Source of the DNA: Acorus gramineus
Lineage: Eukaryota > Streptophyta > Magnoliopsida > Acorales > Acoraceae
Direction: 5' to 3'
NCBI GenBank assembly: GCA_030737835.1
Contig: CM060848.1
Span: forward strand, 31,801,634-31,865,633
DNA length: 64,000 nucleotides
The notes beneath the pieces were generated by a model, which was given only the letters and a program-made list of their open reading frames with translations, did not search any database and was not told where the DNA came from. This document shows positions 33,939 through 43,966 of this stretch, in pieces (position 1 is the first letter of the stretch; the number at the start of each line of letters is the position of its first letter). The translations under genes and the position numbers were made by a program.

Positions 33939-35198
33939 TGGCTGCCTCCTCTGGTCAACTCGGCCACCCTGTGGCTGCTGCTGCTGGCACGGCTGCGCTG
34001 TAGCTGCTGCTGCTGCTGCTGAGGCACACAGGGTCGGCCAGCATCAGGGCAATTATATAAAATATGCCCGATGCGCTGGCAATGGTAACAGCGCCGCGTC
34101 TCCGGTCGCCTAGCCTGGACTGGTACTGCAGCAATGGGTGCTGGACCTCGCACTGGCACCACATCGACTGGAGTAGCGGCGGCCGCTGACTGATCAAAGC
34201 GGGGCCGCTTCTTCTTGTGATGTCCCTGGTCCTGGCTCCTGGGGGGCCTCTGGTCTGCAGAAGGGGTTGGAACCCCCAAAGGGACCCCAAGGTCTCGCTC
34301 AACTGTCCTCGCACGAGACACCAAGTCTGAGTACCTCGTGAACGCCTGTGAGGTGACATGCACCTGGATGGTGCTAATGAGACCCATCTCGAAACGACGG
34401 CATCGCGTCTCCTCATCCATCACCAAGGCGGGGGCGAACCGGGAAAGCCTCGTGAAACGTGTGGAGTAATCAGCGACTGACATGGAGCCCTGCGTCAGCT
34501 GCTCGAACTCTCGCATCACGATCTGGCGTGTCGAAAATGGGAAGTACTCCTCCAGAACTCTGGAATCCAGCCCATAGAAGTCGCCCCACTTCTATGGGGA
34601 TGTCCACCGATCGGGTAGCCCACCAGTCGGCGGCGCTACCCTTCAACATGAAGGTGGCCAGTGAGACACGCTGGCGGTCGGTGCAGTGCATGGTCGAGAA
34701 GATCTTGTCTACCTCCATCAACCAACGCTCAGGGGCAAGGGGGTCCGCCGTCTGGCCATGGAACTCGGGAGGGTGGAGCTTCAGAAAGGCAGTGAGGCCG
34801 CTCTGATGCACTCGTGCCGCAGCCTCTAGCTCCACCTCCCTCTCCAGGGGATCCTGAACTCCCACTACCGGAATCTCCTCTGGGACAGGGGGTACCTCGG
34901 GCACCACCGGTGGATCTGCCACCAAGGGGACCGGTGGAACTGCCTCATGAGCCACCCGCAGCTCCTGTATCTCTCGCTCCTGATCAGCCAACGCCCTAGT
35001 CTGGGCCTCCAGTGCCCTAGTCTGAGTCTCCAATAGATCTGCGATACGAGCGTAAGCACGCTCCCATGCAGGAGGCTCCTGTGCTGGTCCTGGCCCAATA
35101 GCCGAGGACCCTCCAGTAGACTCCTCGCCTCTGGTAGGTTCGGAAACCTCCAAGGCCCGAGGGGGACCACGTCCACGCATTCCTCTGCGAGGAGGCAT
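33821..35198 (-). pseudogene. Element F gag with CCHC knuckle, frameshifted
   Basis: ATG at 35198 (MPPRRGMRGRGPPRALEV). The capsid frame runs to about 34570, where a 5-nt deletion relative to D turns the SYFLEEYF region out of frame. Gag continues from 34519 in another frame through ADYSTRFTRLSRFAP, EETRCRRFE and the knuckle CYHCQRIGHILYNC. A second slip in the Gln-codon repeat (33985-34030) separates it from protease. D and J show that Gag and Pol were originally one frame. Confidence 0.87.
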
Positions 35199-35293
35199 AT
35201 CAGCAACCTAAGAAAACAGACACTAGGATCAGAATACTCATATAGAAATCCTAGGACTCATCTCTAAGAAAACAATTGGCTCTGACAGGACCA

Positions 35294-35306
35294 GGCTCTG
35301 ATACCA
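35294..35306 (-). other. Primer binding site of element F
   Basis: Minus strand TGGTATCAGAGCC, 5 nt from the LTR end, a full match to the initiator Met tRNA type. Confidence 0.9.
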
Positions 35307-35847
35307 ACTTTTGTCACGCCCCAGGGCGGCCGTCCCCGATACGTGGCAAATATATATAATATCAGCAGTCTATACAGGAGATCAATAAAATACTCTAAAC
35401 AACATCAAAATGACAACACAATCAATAATGTAGCTGACATAATATATATACATATAGCGGAAGCTTAAACGACTGAGTCTGTAATTCAAAGACATATTAC
35501 AGACCATAATACATAATCAACTGTCCTGTGAGAGCCAATATAAACAAAGACATCCAAATACAAGTGTTGTGCCCAAGCACGGATAACAATACATACAAGC
35601 AAAGAAGGGGATGCTGATGGCCTCTCACTCCCAAAACGTGAACGCTGCTCCGCTACTGCTGTGATGACTCGGGGAGCTCCTCCTTCAGATCGACTCAGTA
35701 ACAACTGGAGGAAAAGAATATGCGAGGGGTGAGCCACACGCTCAGTGAATGGCACAATCTATGCAACACAACTCATATTAACCTTAAAATAATTAAAGTC
35801 CCTAAACGGGAGAACTGTACAAGCTAGTGGGTCGTAACATCGCCGAC

Positions 35848-35870
35848 CCACCCCACCCTCACCCTCACCC
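35848..35870 (-). promoter_or_regulatory. (GGGTGA)n tract, minus strand
   Basis: Four G runs on the minus strand (GGGTGAGGGTGAGGGTGGGG), with the same layout as 21131. Confidence 0.55.
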
Positions 35871-36217
35871 TTTAAGGGGTGACATGGGCCTTTTGGGACA
35901 GACTAGACTGCTCTCCACCCTTGTCCACTAGTAGCCTCTCCCTCATGCAGCCTCTACCTGGTATACTCCCACGATCAGTACCCTCCAACGCATCGGTGGT
36001 ACCTACAAATGGGAGCCCTCTGTCAGGACAGCTTTCCAACGCCGGGGAGTCCCTACTCAGATCCAACGAAGTGGAGAAAACAGCCTACCCACACGGTTAC
36101 AATCCTCTTGGATCCGTCGACAACGATTTCTAACACTACTAATGTCATGAATTCTCAAAAATTCCTCCAGGGCGCATAACTAGGATGGAGGGAAACATAT
36201 ATTATAAAAAAAAGGTT

Positions 36218-36222
36218 ATAAT
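36218..36222. repeat. Target site duplication ATAAT, left copy
   Basis: Repeated at 39918-39922. Joining restores GGTTATAATATTCTC, as in other LTR copies near 38069. Confidence 0.88.
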
Positions 36223-38318
36223 TGTCACGCCCTAGGGCGGCCGTCCCCGAGACGTGGCAATAATAAAATATCAGCTATCAATACCTAAGGTCAATAAAGA
36301 CTCCAACAACAACACACAAGGTGGCAAAGCAAGGATAATGATAACTGACTGAAAAGCGGAAGCATAATATATAAACAATGTCTGTAAATCAAAAACATTA
36401 TTACAGACTCGAATACACAATCACTGTCTTGTGAGAGCCAAGTCTAGACCAAAGAAAATACAACCTGTGCCACATGCACGATTTACAATACATACAATGA
36501 CTCTAGGACTGCTGACAGCCTCGCACTCGCCATCACCGGAAGAACGCTCCACGCCCATAAGACCACGCCACAGAAAGCTCCAACTCCACGCCCAACACTG
36601 CCCCTGAAAAGAAACAATATGCGAGGGGTGATCTACAAGCTCAGTGAGTGGCTGGAAACCAATCACCATACTACAGTTACTTTCCTTTCAAGGAAAACGT
36701 GGGTGGAAACCCATGGATAACAGGGTCACGCGACAGCGCGACCAACCTCACCCTCACCCTCACTCCTGGAGGGAGACTCTTGGGACTTTTTGGGAGAGAC
36801 CATACCGTTGGTCGAGGAGACCCGGGATTACTGGTCTACACAACACTACTGGATCATCTACATCAGGATAACTGACCCAACGATGTCCTTGAACATCGAT
36901 TTCGAGACCGGACCCAACAACTATGGGAACGGTCGAACAACGAATGGGTCACGCGGCGATGTGTCTTCACCTCATCCTCACCCTCACCCCCGGAGGTGAC
37001 ATAGGAATTTTGGAAGAGACTTAGACTGCTCTACACCCTTGGTGCACCGGTAGCCTCTCCCTCGCCTAGCCTCTACCTGGTATACTCCCACGATCAGTAC
37101 GCTTCCAAGCGCCTCGGTGATACCTATGGATGGGAGCCCTCTGTCAGGACAGCTGTAATCGCCGAGGAGTTCCTACATCGGATCCAACGAAGGGGAGAAC
37201 GATTCCACGCTCGCAACATCATTCGTTAACCCTCTCCCGGGTAGCCTCTACCTGGTATACTCCCACGATCAGTACGCTCCCGAATGCATCGGTGGTACCT
37301 ACGGATGGGAGCCCTCTGTCAGGACAGCTACAACCCGGCCTCTTCAACTCACCGCTCTACACCCTTGGTCCATCAGTAGCCCTTTCCCCGGGTAGCCTCT
37401 ACCTGGTATACTCCCATGGTCAGTACGTTCCCGAATGCATCGGTAGTACCTACAGATGGGAGCCCTCTGTCAGGACAGCTGTAATCTCGAGATGTTCCTA
37501 CATCGGATCCAACGAAGGGGAGAACGATCCCATGTTCGCAAAGCGAACCCAATGAAAAATAACTACTCTCGATAATCACTTATCGAGATATCAAAACACA
37601 GGCATAACAACAATCTATGCAACACAACTCATATTAACCTTAAAATAATTAAAGTCCCTAAACGGGCGTAAGTGTACAAGCTAGTGGGTCGTTACATCGC
37701 CGACCCACCCCACCCTCACCCTCACCCTTTAGGGGTGACACGGACCTTTTGGGACAGACTAGGCTACTCTCCACCCTTGGTCCACCGATAGCCTCTCCCT
37801 CGCGTAGCCTCTACCTGGTATACTCCCATGATCAGCACCCTCCGAACGCATCGGTACCTACAGATGGGAGCCCTCTGTGAGGACAGCTTTCCAACGCCGG
37901 GGAGTCCCTACTCGGATCCAACAAATGGGAGAAAACAGCCTACTCACACGGATACGATCCTCTTGGATCCGTCGACAACGATTTCTAACACTACTAATGT
38001 CATGAATTCTCAAGAATTCCTCCAGGGCGCATAACTAAGATGCGGGAAACATATATTATAACAGCAAGGTTATAATATTCTCTAAGGCATGCTTATACCA
38101 ATAAATCTCATTTTGATTTAAATAAATTAAGTTAAATGGGAAACATGCATAGATCAAGGCTTTTCAAGCATGGGACATGGTGTCTAGGCATGTATGGGCC
38201 TCTATACATGATACATGGATGTATATCCCTAGCATACAATGTCTAATATGGCATGGTTACATCATAGTAAAACATGTATTAACATCGTATCTACATATTA
38301 TAGCTAGGGGGGCCCATC

Positions 38319-38354
38319 GATGCGCGACGCGCGTCTACGCGCGTCGAGCGCATC
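38319..38354 (-). other. LTR hairpin (mosaic LTR)
   Basis: Arms as in 2738-2773, loop TCTA instead of ACTA. Confidence 0.58.
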
Positions 38355-38392
38355 CCTAGAGAGGGGGGGGGGATTGGAATCGAACCACTCAC

Positions 38393-38431
38393 CTTACAAC
38401 CCGGGACCTCGCGCATCCCATCCGACGAGAT
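38393..38431 (-). other. 39-nt variant of the putative microexon (mosaic LTR)
   Basis: Acceptor TTGCAG and donor AAG|GTGAGTGG are intact on the minus strand. The block is 39 nt, 3 nt longer than all other copies. Confidence 0.45.
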
Positions 38432-38509
38432 CTGCAAGGTAGGGGCATCAATTATGGTGAGTAAACTACACAAATATACATCAAATTTACTAGAAATACC
38501 AAATACTCA

Positions 38510-39000
38510 GACAAGCATGCATACGGACTCGCACGCATGCGAGCACGCAAGTACGCACGCGAGTCCGAGTGCCCCGACACCTACCCGAACCCTCGGGCAG
38601 CCACACGCATGGCCCCCCGCACGCGCACGCACGCATACGCACGCACGCACGCGCCCCAGCACCCTTGGCGCACTGCCGCGTGCCTGCCCGCGGGCCCAGA
38701 CGCGCTGCCACGCGCGCCCGTGCAGAACCCCGCGCATGCCCCAGCACGCGCACGCAAGCGCGCGCGCGCACTGGCCCCCATCCCCGCGCCAAGGCGCATG
38801 CCCAGGCGCACTGCCCCGCACGCGCGCACGCTCGCGCGCGCCCGTGCGCCCTCGTGCCAACGCCCGTGCGCACCCGCGCCCTCGCGCGCAAGCTCCTGCG
38901 CGCGTCTGCGCGCCGCCTGCGCCTGCCAGTGCCCTTCTGCGCGCACGCCTGCGCGCGCACGCGCGCAGACAACCCCCTGCGCGCGCCCAGCCTTCCCTAA
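38510..39000 (-). repeat. CpG/GCGC-rich low-complexity tract
   Basis: About 490 bp of alternating C/G/A-rich DNA (GCGCGC, CGCACGCACG). It produces long false open frames on both strands. Equivalent tracts lie at 10640-11110, 19970-20330, 42190-42510 and 52570-53560. Confidence 0.85.
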
Positions 39001-39917
39001 CCCCATTTTAACCCTCCCCAACCCCTCACACACACTCTAACTCATCTACCTAGCATGCATGACCTCCCCAACCATCCCAAGAACCCTAAAAATCAAAAAG
39101 AAAAGGGGAAGAGGACTTACCAAAAGAGGGAAAGGGAAAGGGGGAGATGCGGGGCTCTCGACGCGCCCACGACCACCTCAACCACCACCACCACCACCAC
39201 CTCTTCAGCCTCTCCTCAGCCTCCTTCTTGGCTGCAAAATCAGGGGGGGAAGTCATGAAAAGGAGCTTGAGAGGAGGATCAACAACACAACACACCCACA
39301 CAAACCTTCTTGTGCTTCCTTCTTCACCATCTCCTTCACTTCTCTTTGAGAACTTATCACAAACACACGGGGGGTTTTGAAAGAGAGAAAGACAGGCCAA
39401 GAATGTTGACGTGGGGTGTGGGAGAGAGAGGGAGACAAGATATTTTGCCCAAATAAATATCTAAAGAGGGATGGAAATGACCATTTCATCCCTGACTTAG
39501 AAATTCTGCGCATGCTTCACTAGAACAGCCATAACTTCCTCAATATAGCCGTTGGAAAACCAAGAAGATTATCTACAACTTTCATGTTTGTGCCAAGATC
39601 AAATAATTTCTCTAGCTATTCCAAAATTAGAGCTAAACATAGAACAGGGCTGCTGCCAGAATTTTTCATCCCCGGGGTATACTTGGTAAAATACCCATAA
39701 CTTTTACTACATGAATCCAGTTGATCTAATTCCACTTTTGTACGAAAGCTAACTCAAAACTGAGCATCTCATAATAAAATCATATTTAAACCTCTTCATC
39801 TTGGATTTTAACAAAATCAAATCCAAATACCAAGTCGGAAATACATAACTTCTAAGAGAAAAAAAATTATGTAGCCAAATTTTTAATCAGAGCGCTCCAA
39901 ATGACACAGGCATAACA

Positions 39918-40482
39918 ATAATATTCTCTAAGGCATGCTTATAACAATATAATCTCATTTTGATTTAATTAAATTAAACTAAATGGGAAACATGCATAGA
40001 TCAAGGCTTTTCAAGCATGAGACATGATGTCTAGGCATGTATGGGCCTCTATACACAATACATGGATGTATATGCCTAGCATATAATGTCTAACAAGGCA
40101 TGGTTACATCATAGCAAACATGCATTAACATGGCTTTTCATTGACACAAGTTAATATGCAATTATGGTTCCCCAGGGGAGGACAATGCACGCCTACGTGC
40201 ATCGAACGCCTCCCTACTGGGTTGGATTGACCCACTCACCGAAACCCGGGTCGTTGCGTGACCGTTCGCCAAGATTTGCAAGAGAAGGGCATTCAATATG
40301 GTGAGTATAACTACATAAATATACATGGAATTTACTAGAAATGCCAAAAACTCGAACAAGCACGCATACGGGCTCGCACGCACGTACGCACGCGAGTCCG
40401 AGTGCCCCGACACCTACCCGAACCCTCGGGCAGCCACATGCATGGCCCCCCGCACGCATACGCACGCACGCACGCGCCCCAG
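39918..40482 (-). mobile_element. Element F 5' LTR, continued, ending in the GC tract
   Basis: Continues the F LTR after the ATAAT duplication: hairpin region, 36-nt block (40240-40275, acceptor mutated to TTGCAA), then the beginning of the GC tract. It stops at the 5-bp overlap CACCC (40483-40487), where D's 3' LTR starts in the opposite orientation. The LTR start is missing. Confidence 0.82.
40240..40275 (-). other. 36-nt putative microexon, F 5' LTR (acceptor mutated)
   Basis: Donor GTGAGTGG present, acceptor TTGCAA instead of TTGCAG, length 36. Confidence 0.45.
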
Positions 40483-40911
40483 CACCCCTCGCATATTCTT
40501 TTCCTCCAGTTGTTACTGAGTCGGATCTGAAGGAGGAGCTCCCCGAGGCATCACATCAGTAGCGGAGCAGCGTTCACGTTTTGGGTTCTGCGAGTGAGAG
40601 GCCATCAGCATCCCCTTCTTTGCTTGTATGTATTGTTATCCGTGCTTGGGCACAACACTTGTATATGGATGTCTTTGTTTATATTGGCTCTCACAGGACA
40701 GTTGATTATGTATTCTGGTCTGTAATATATCTTTGAATTACAGACTCAGTCGTTTAAGCTTCCGCTATATGTATATATATTATGTCAGCTACATTATTGA
40801 TTGTGTTGTCATTTTTGATGTTGTTTAGAGTCTTTTATTGATCTCTTGTATGGACTGCTGATATTATATATATTTGCCACGTATCGGGGACGGCCGCCCT
40901 GAGGAGTGACA
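40483..40911 (+). mobile_element. Element D 3' LTR, last 429 bp
   Basis: Matches 21267-21697 of D's 5' LTR and ends GAGGAGTGACA, followed by the GGAAG duplication. It is joined to inverted F sequence through a 5-bp overlap (CACCC), so most of the 3' LTR was lost in a rearrangement. Confidence 0.88.
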
Positions 40912-41303
40912 GGAAGAGATGCATTCGAGAATATGCGGGAGTCATACGGCCTCAAGATCCTTGGCGAAACGCGTATTGACTGCTGGGTACTTCTGGTTGA
41001 CCCTCACAAAGGATTCACTCGACCTGGTGAGGAAATGCGACAAGTGTCAGGGATTTAGTCCTCTAATTCACCGACCAGCCGGGGATTTGAATACACTGTC
41101 AAGTCCTAGGCCGTTCGCACAATGGGGGTTCAATATAGTCGGACCTATGCCTTTGGCGCCATCCCAGAAGCGATCCTCCTGGTCGCCACTGACTATTTCA
41201 CCAAATGGGTGGAGGCTGTGGCCCTGGCTAGGATCCGCGATGTTGAGGTACGAAGTTTCCTTTGGAAGGAGATTGTGTGCCGGTTCTGGGTACCGAACAC
41301 CAT
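40912..41303 (+). pseudogene. Element C integrase, continuation after element D
   Basis: It begins with the duplicated GGAAG and gives the zinc-binding domain (MHSRICGSHTASRSLAKRVL, then RKCDKCQGF: H-H-C-C pattern) and the first part of the core (WGFNIVGPMPLAP with the first Asp replaced by Asn). After a frame change come KWVEAVALARI and CRFWVPNT. It stops at 41303 where J's LTR begins. The rest of C's integrase and its 3' region are missing. Confidence 0.87.
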
Positions 41304-41886
41304 TGTTATATATGTGTCACTTTTTAGCCTATTGGTCACATTTGGGTCATTTCTGGCCATTTTTGCAATTTTTCTTTTTTCGATCGGAGCCGCTAAAATT
41401 TTAGACTTTTAGCTATCTACATCAGTTCGAGTACTCCGATTGAAAATCTAACTGCATATTATGAGTTCTGGTGCCATTTTGTACTACTCATAAAAATTTC
41501 ATTGAATTCCGGTAACGTTTTAAAAATTATGCAGTTCCGAATCGTATCCGGGTTTCGGTCGTTTTTGGTTTGTTAGGAGGAATAGTGTTGGGATATTTTG
41601 GTGGTTAAGGTGACCTTGGGTAACCTCACCCCCCTCTTGCTTAAAGGGTAAGAAAACTATGGTTATTTTTAATGTGTGTGGGTGAGTTTAGCCTAGGTTC
41701 ACCCCCCCTTTTCCCTTCTCATCACCCCCCCCCAAATGGTGGAAAAAGAGGGATCTCTCTCTCTCTCCCTCACCATTCCCACGTCTCCCTCTCCCTGTGT
41801 GTGAGTGTGTGTGTGTGTTCTTTTTAAAGAAAAGAAGGAGAAGAAGAAGCAAAAGAAGAGAAGTGAAAGAGAAAGAGCACTCAAAG

Positions 41887-41979
41887 GTGTGTTTGTGTTG
41901 TTGTTGTTGTCCCTTTCTCTCTTTCTTTCTCTCTAGCTTTCACCCCTCTCATGCTCCCCTTTTTGCCCCTGATTTGCAG
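41887..41979 (+). other. Predicted leader intron 1 (J)
   Basis: AAAG|GTGTGT to TGATTTGCAG|CC, 93 nt, T-rich. Confidence 0.45.
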
Positions 41980-42080
41980 CCAAGTAAGGCTGAGGAGGTG
42001 GTGGTGTTGGTGGTGGCGGTTGCGGTGGTTTTGGTGCGCCAAGGGCACCCGAATACCTCCCCTTTCTTTCCCCTCCTTTG

Positions 42081-42592
42081 GTAAGCTCTCCTCCTCCCTT
42101 ATCTTTGTTTTAAATGGTTGTTAGGGCTCTTAGGGTGTTCATGCATGCCATGCATAGGTGGTAGGGTGTGTGTGAGGGCTAAGAAGGGGGTCGGTGAGGT
42201 TTAGGCGCACGCGCGGGGCCATCCGCGGGCGTGCGCGCGCATCTGCGCGGGTAGAGGGGCACTGACGCGCGCAGTCGGGCAAGCTGGCGGGCGCGCGCGC
42301 GTACGCGCAGGCGCGTGAACGTGCGCGCGAGGTGCTGGGAGGGCGCGCGCGGCAGTGCGCCAAGGGGTTCTGGGGCACGTCCGTGCATGCGTAGTACGCG
42401 TGCGGGGGGGGGCATGCGTGTGGCTGCTCGAGGGTTCGGGTAGGTGTCGGGGCACTCAGACTCGCGTGCGTACGTGCGTGCTCGCATGCGTGCGAGCCCG
42501 TATGCGTGCTTGTCCGAGTTTTTGGCATTTCTAGTAAATTCCATGTATATTATGTAGTTATACTCACCATATTGAATGCCCCTGTCTTGCAG
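42081..42592 (+). other. Predicted leader intron 2 (J)
   Basis: CTTTG|GTAAGC to GTCTTGCAG|ATC, 512 nt, containing the CpG-rich tract (42190-42510). Confidence 0.5.
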
Positions 42593-42628
42593 ATCTTGGC
42601 GAACGGTCACGCAACGACCCGGGTTGCG
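42593..42628 (+). other. 36-nt putative microexon (J 5' LTR)
   Basis: Both flanking splice-like sites are intact. Almost identical to the D copy. Confidence 0.52.
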
Positions 42629-43467
42629 GTGAGTGGGTCGATCCAACCCAGTTGGGAGGCGTTCGATGCACGTAGGCGTGCATTGCCCTCCCCTGGGGCA
42701 CCATAACTACATATTAACTTGTGTGAATAAAAACTTATGATAATGCATGTTTTGCTATGATGTAACCATGCCATGTTAGACATTGTATGCTAGGGATATA
42801 CATCCATGTATCATGTATAGAAGCCCATACATGCCTAGATACCATGTCCCATGTTTGAAAAGCCTTGATCCATGCATGTTCCCATCTAGTTTAATTTAAT
42901 TAAACCAAAATGAGAATATATTAGTATAAGCATGCCTTAGAAAATATTATAACCTTGTTATTATAATATGTTTTTCCCCGCATCTTAGTTATGCGCCCTG
43001 GAGGAATTCTTGAGAATTCGTTACCTTAGCAGTGTTTAGTAATCGTTGTCGACGGATCCAAGAGGATCGTATCCGTGAGTAGATTGTTTTCTCCCCTTCG
43101 TTGGATCCGTGTAGGAACTAACCGGGTTGGGAAAAGCTGTCCTGACAGAGGGCTCCCATCTGTAGGTACTACCGATGCATTCGGGAACGTACTGACCATG
43201 GGAGTATACCAGGTAGAGGCTACCCGGGGAAAGGGCTACCGGTGGACCAAGGGTGTAGAGCAGTCTAATCTCTCCCAAAAGTCCTATGTCACCTCTAAAG
43301 GGTGAGGGTGAGGGTGTGGTGGGTCGGCGTTGCTACGACCCACCAATTTGTACAGTTACTCCCATCTTGGGACTTTAATGATTTTTAAGGTTAATATGAG
43401 TTGTGTTGCATAGATTGTACCATTCACTGAGCGTGTGGCTCACCCCTCGCATATCTTTTTCCTCCAG
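42629..43467 (+). other. Predicted leader intron 3 (J)
   Basis: GCG|GTGAGT to TTTTTCCTCCAG|TTG, 839 nt, with a good pyrimidine tract before the acceptor. Confidence 0.45.
42655..42691 (+). other. LTR hairpin (J 5' LTR)
   Basis: GGAGGC/GCCCTCC outer arms and ATGCACG/CGTGCAT inner arms, as in D. Confidence 0.6.
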
Positions 43468-43859
43468 TTGTCACTGAGTCGGATCTGAAGGAGGAGCTCC
43501 CCGAGGCATCGCACCAGTAGCGGAGCAGCGTTCGCGTATTTGGGTCTTGCGAGTGAGAGGCCATCAGCATCCCCCTTTTTGCTTGTATGTATTGTTACTC
43601 GTGCTTGGGCACAATACTTGTATGTGGATGTCTTTGTCTTATATTGGCTCTCACAGGACAGTTGATTATGTATTCTGGTCTGTAATATGTCTTTGAATTA
43701 CAGACTCAGTCGTTTAAGCTTCCGCTATATGTATATATATTATGTCAGCTACATTGTTATACGTTGTTTAGAGTCTTTTATTGATCTCGTGTATGGACTG
43801 CTGATATTATATATATTTGCCACGTATCGGGGACGGCCGCCCTGGGGCGTGACAAAAGT

Positions 43860-43872
43860 TGGTATCAGAGCC
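43860..43872 (+). other. Primer binding site of element J
   Basis: TGGTATCAGAGCC, 5 nt after the LTR end. Confidence 0.92.
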
Positions 43873-43950
43873 TGGTCCTGTCAGAGCCAATTGTTTTCTT
43901 AGAGATGAGTCCTAGGATTTCTATATGAGTATTCTGATCCTAGTGTCTGT

Positions 43951-43957
43951 TTCTTAG
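43951..43957 (+). promoter_or_regulatory. Acceptor-like site just upstream of gag
   Basis: TTCTTAG is followed by GTTGCTGAT and then the gag ATG at 43967. The same site precedes gag in D, F and I, with a T-rich stretch before it. Confidence 0.4.
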
Positions 43958-43966
43958 GTTGCTGAT

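Larger units (their letters stand above)
35312..36222 (-). mobile_element. Element F 5' LTR, 3' portion
   Basis: From the shared terminus (TGTCACGCCCCAGGGCGG on plus) to GGTTATAAT, where a mosaic solo LTR with TSD ATAAT is inserted. The LTR resumes at 39918. Contains the (GGGTGA) tract on the minus strand (35848-35870) and a degenerate GAATTC palindrome (36148). Confidence 0.88.
36223..39917 (-). mobile_element. Mosaic solo LTR (3695 bp) inside F's 5' LTR, TSD ATAAT
   Basis: Bounded by the shared 3' terminus at 36223 and a type B start (TGTTATGCC on the minus strand) at 39917, with perfect ATAAT repeats. Inside, 36223-37590 matches the H/I-type LTR with three copies of the GGGAGCCCTCTGTCAGGACAG module. 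At 37593-37609 there is an extra TGTTATGCC-like start. From 37610 the sequence switches to a D/J-type LTR segment that repeats what lies at 35754-36222, then a type B-like GC tract and leader. This order is not found in other copies and points to recombination between LTR subfamilies before or after insertion. Confidence 0.8.
41304..43854 (+). mobile_element. Element J 5' LTR (2551 bp), type A
   Basis: Starts TGTTATATATGTGTCAC and ends GGGGCGTGACA before a perfect primer site. It has predicted introns 1 (41887-41979), 2 (42081-42592) and 3 (42629-43467) with intact donor and acceptor dinucleotides, the 36-nt block, the hairpin (42655-42691), the GAATTC palindrome (43010-43019 region) and the (GGGTGA) tract (43300-43323). 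This is the LTR in which all leader signals are best kept. Confidence 0.93.

Noticed and set aside
35294..35320. tRNA-like sequence
   Set aside because: Only the 3'-end complement of the initiator tRNA is present. It is a primer binding site, not a tRNA gene.
38454..39040. Arg/Pro/Ala-rich frames on both strands
   Set aside because: GC tract of the mosaic LTR, not coding.
41699..42084. Val/Cys-rich frames in the J LTR leader
   Set aside because: They arise from (GTT)n and CT-rich leader sequence and contain the predicted intron 1.
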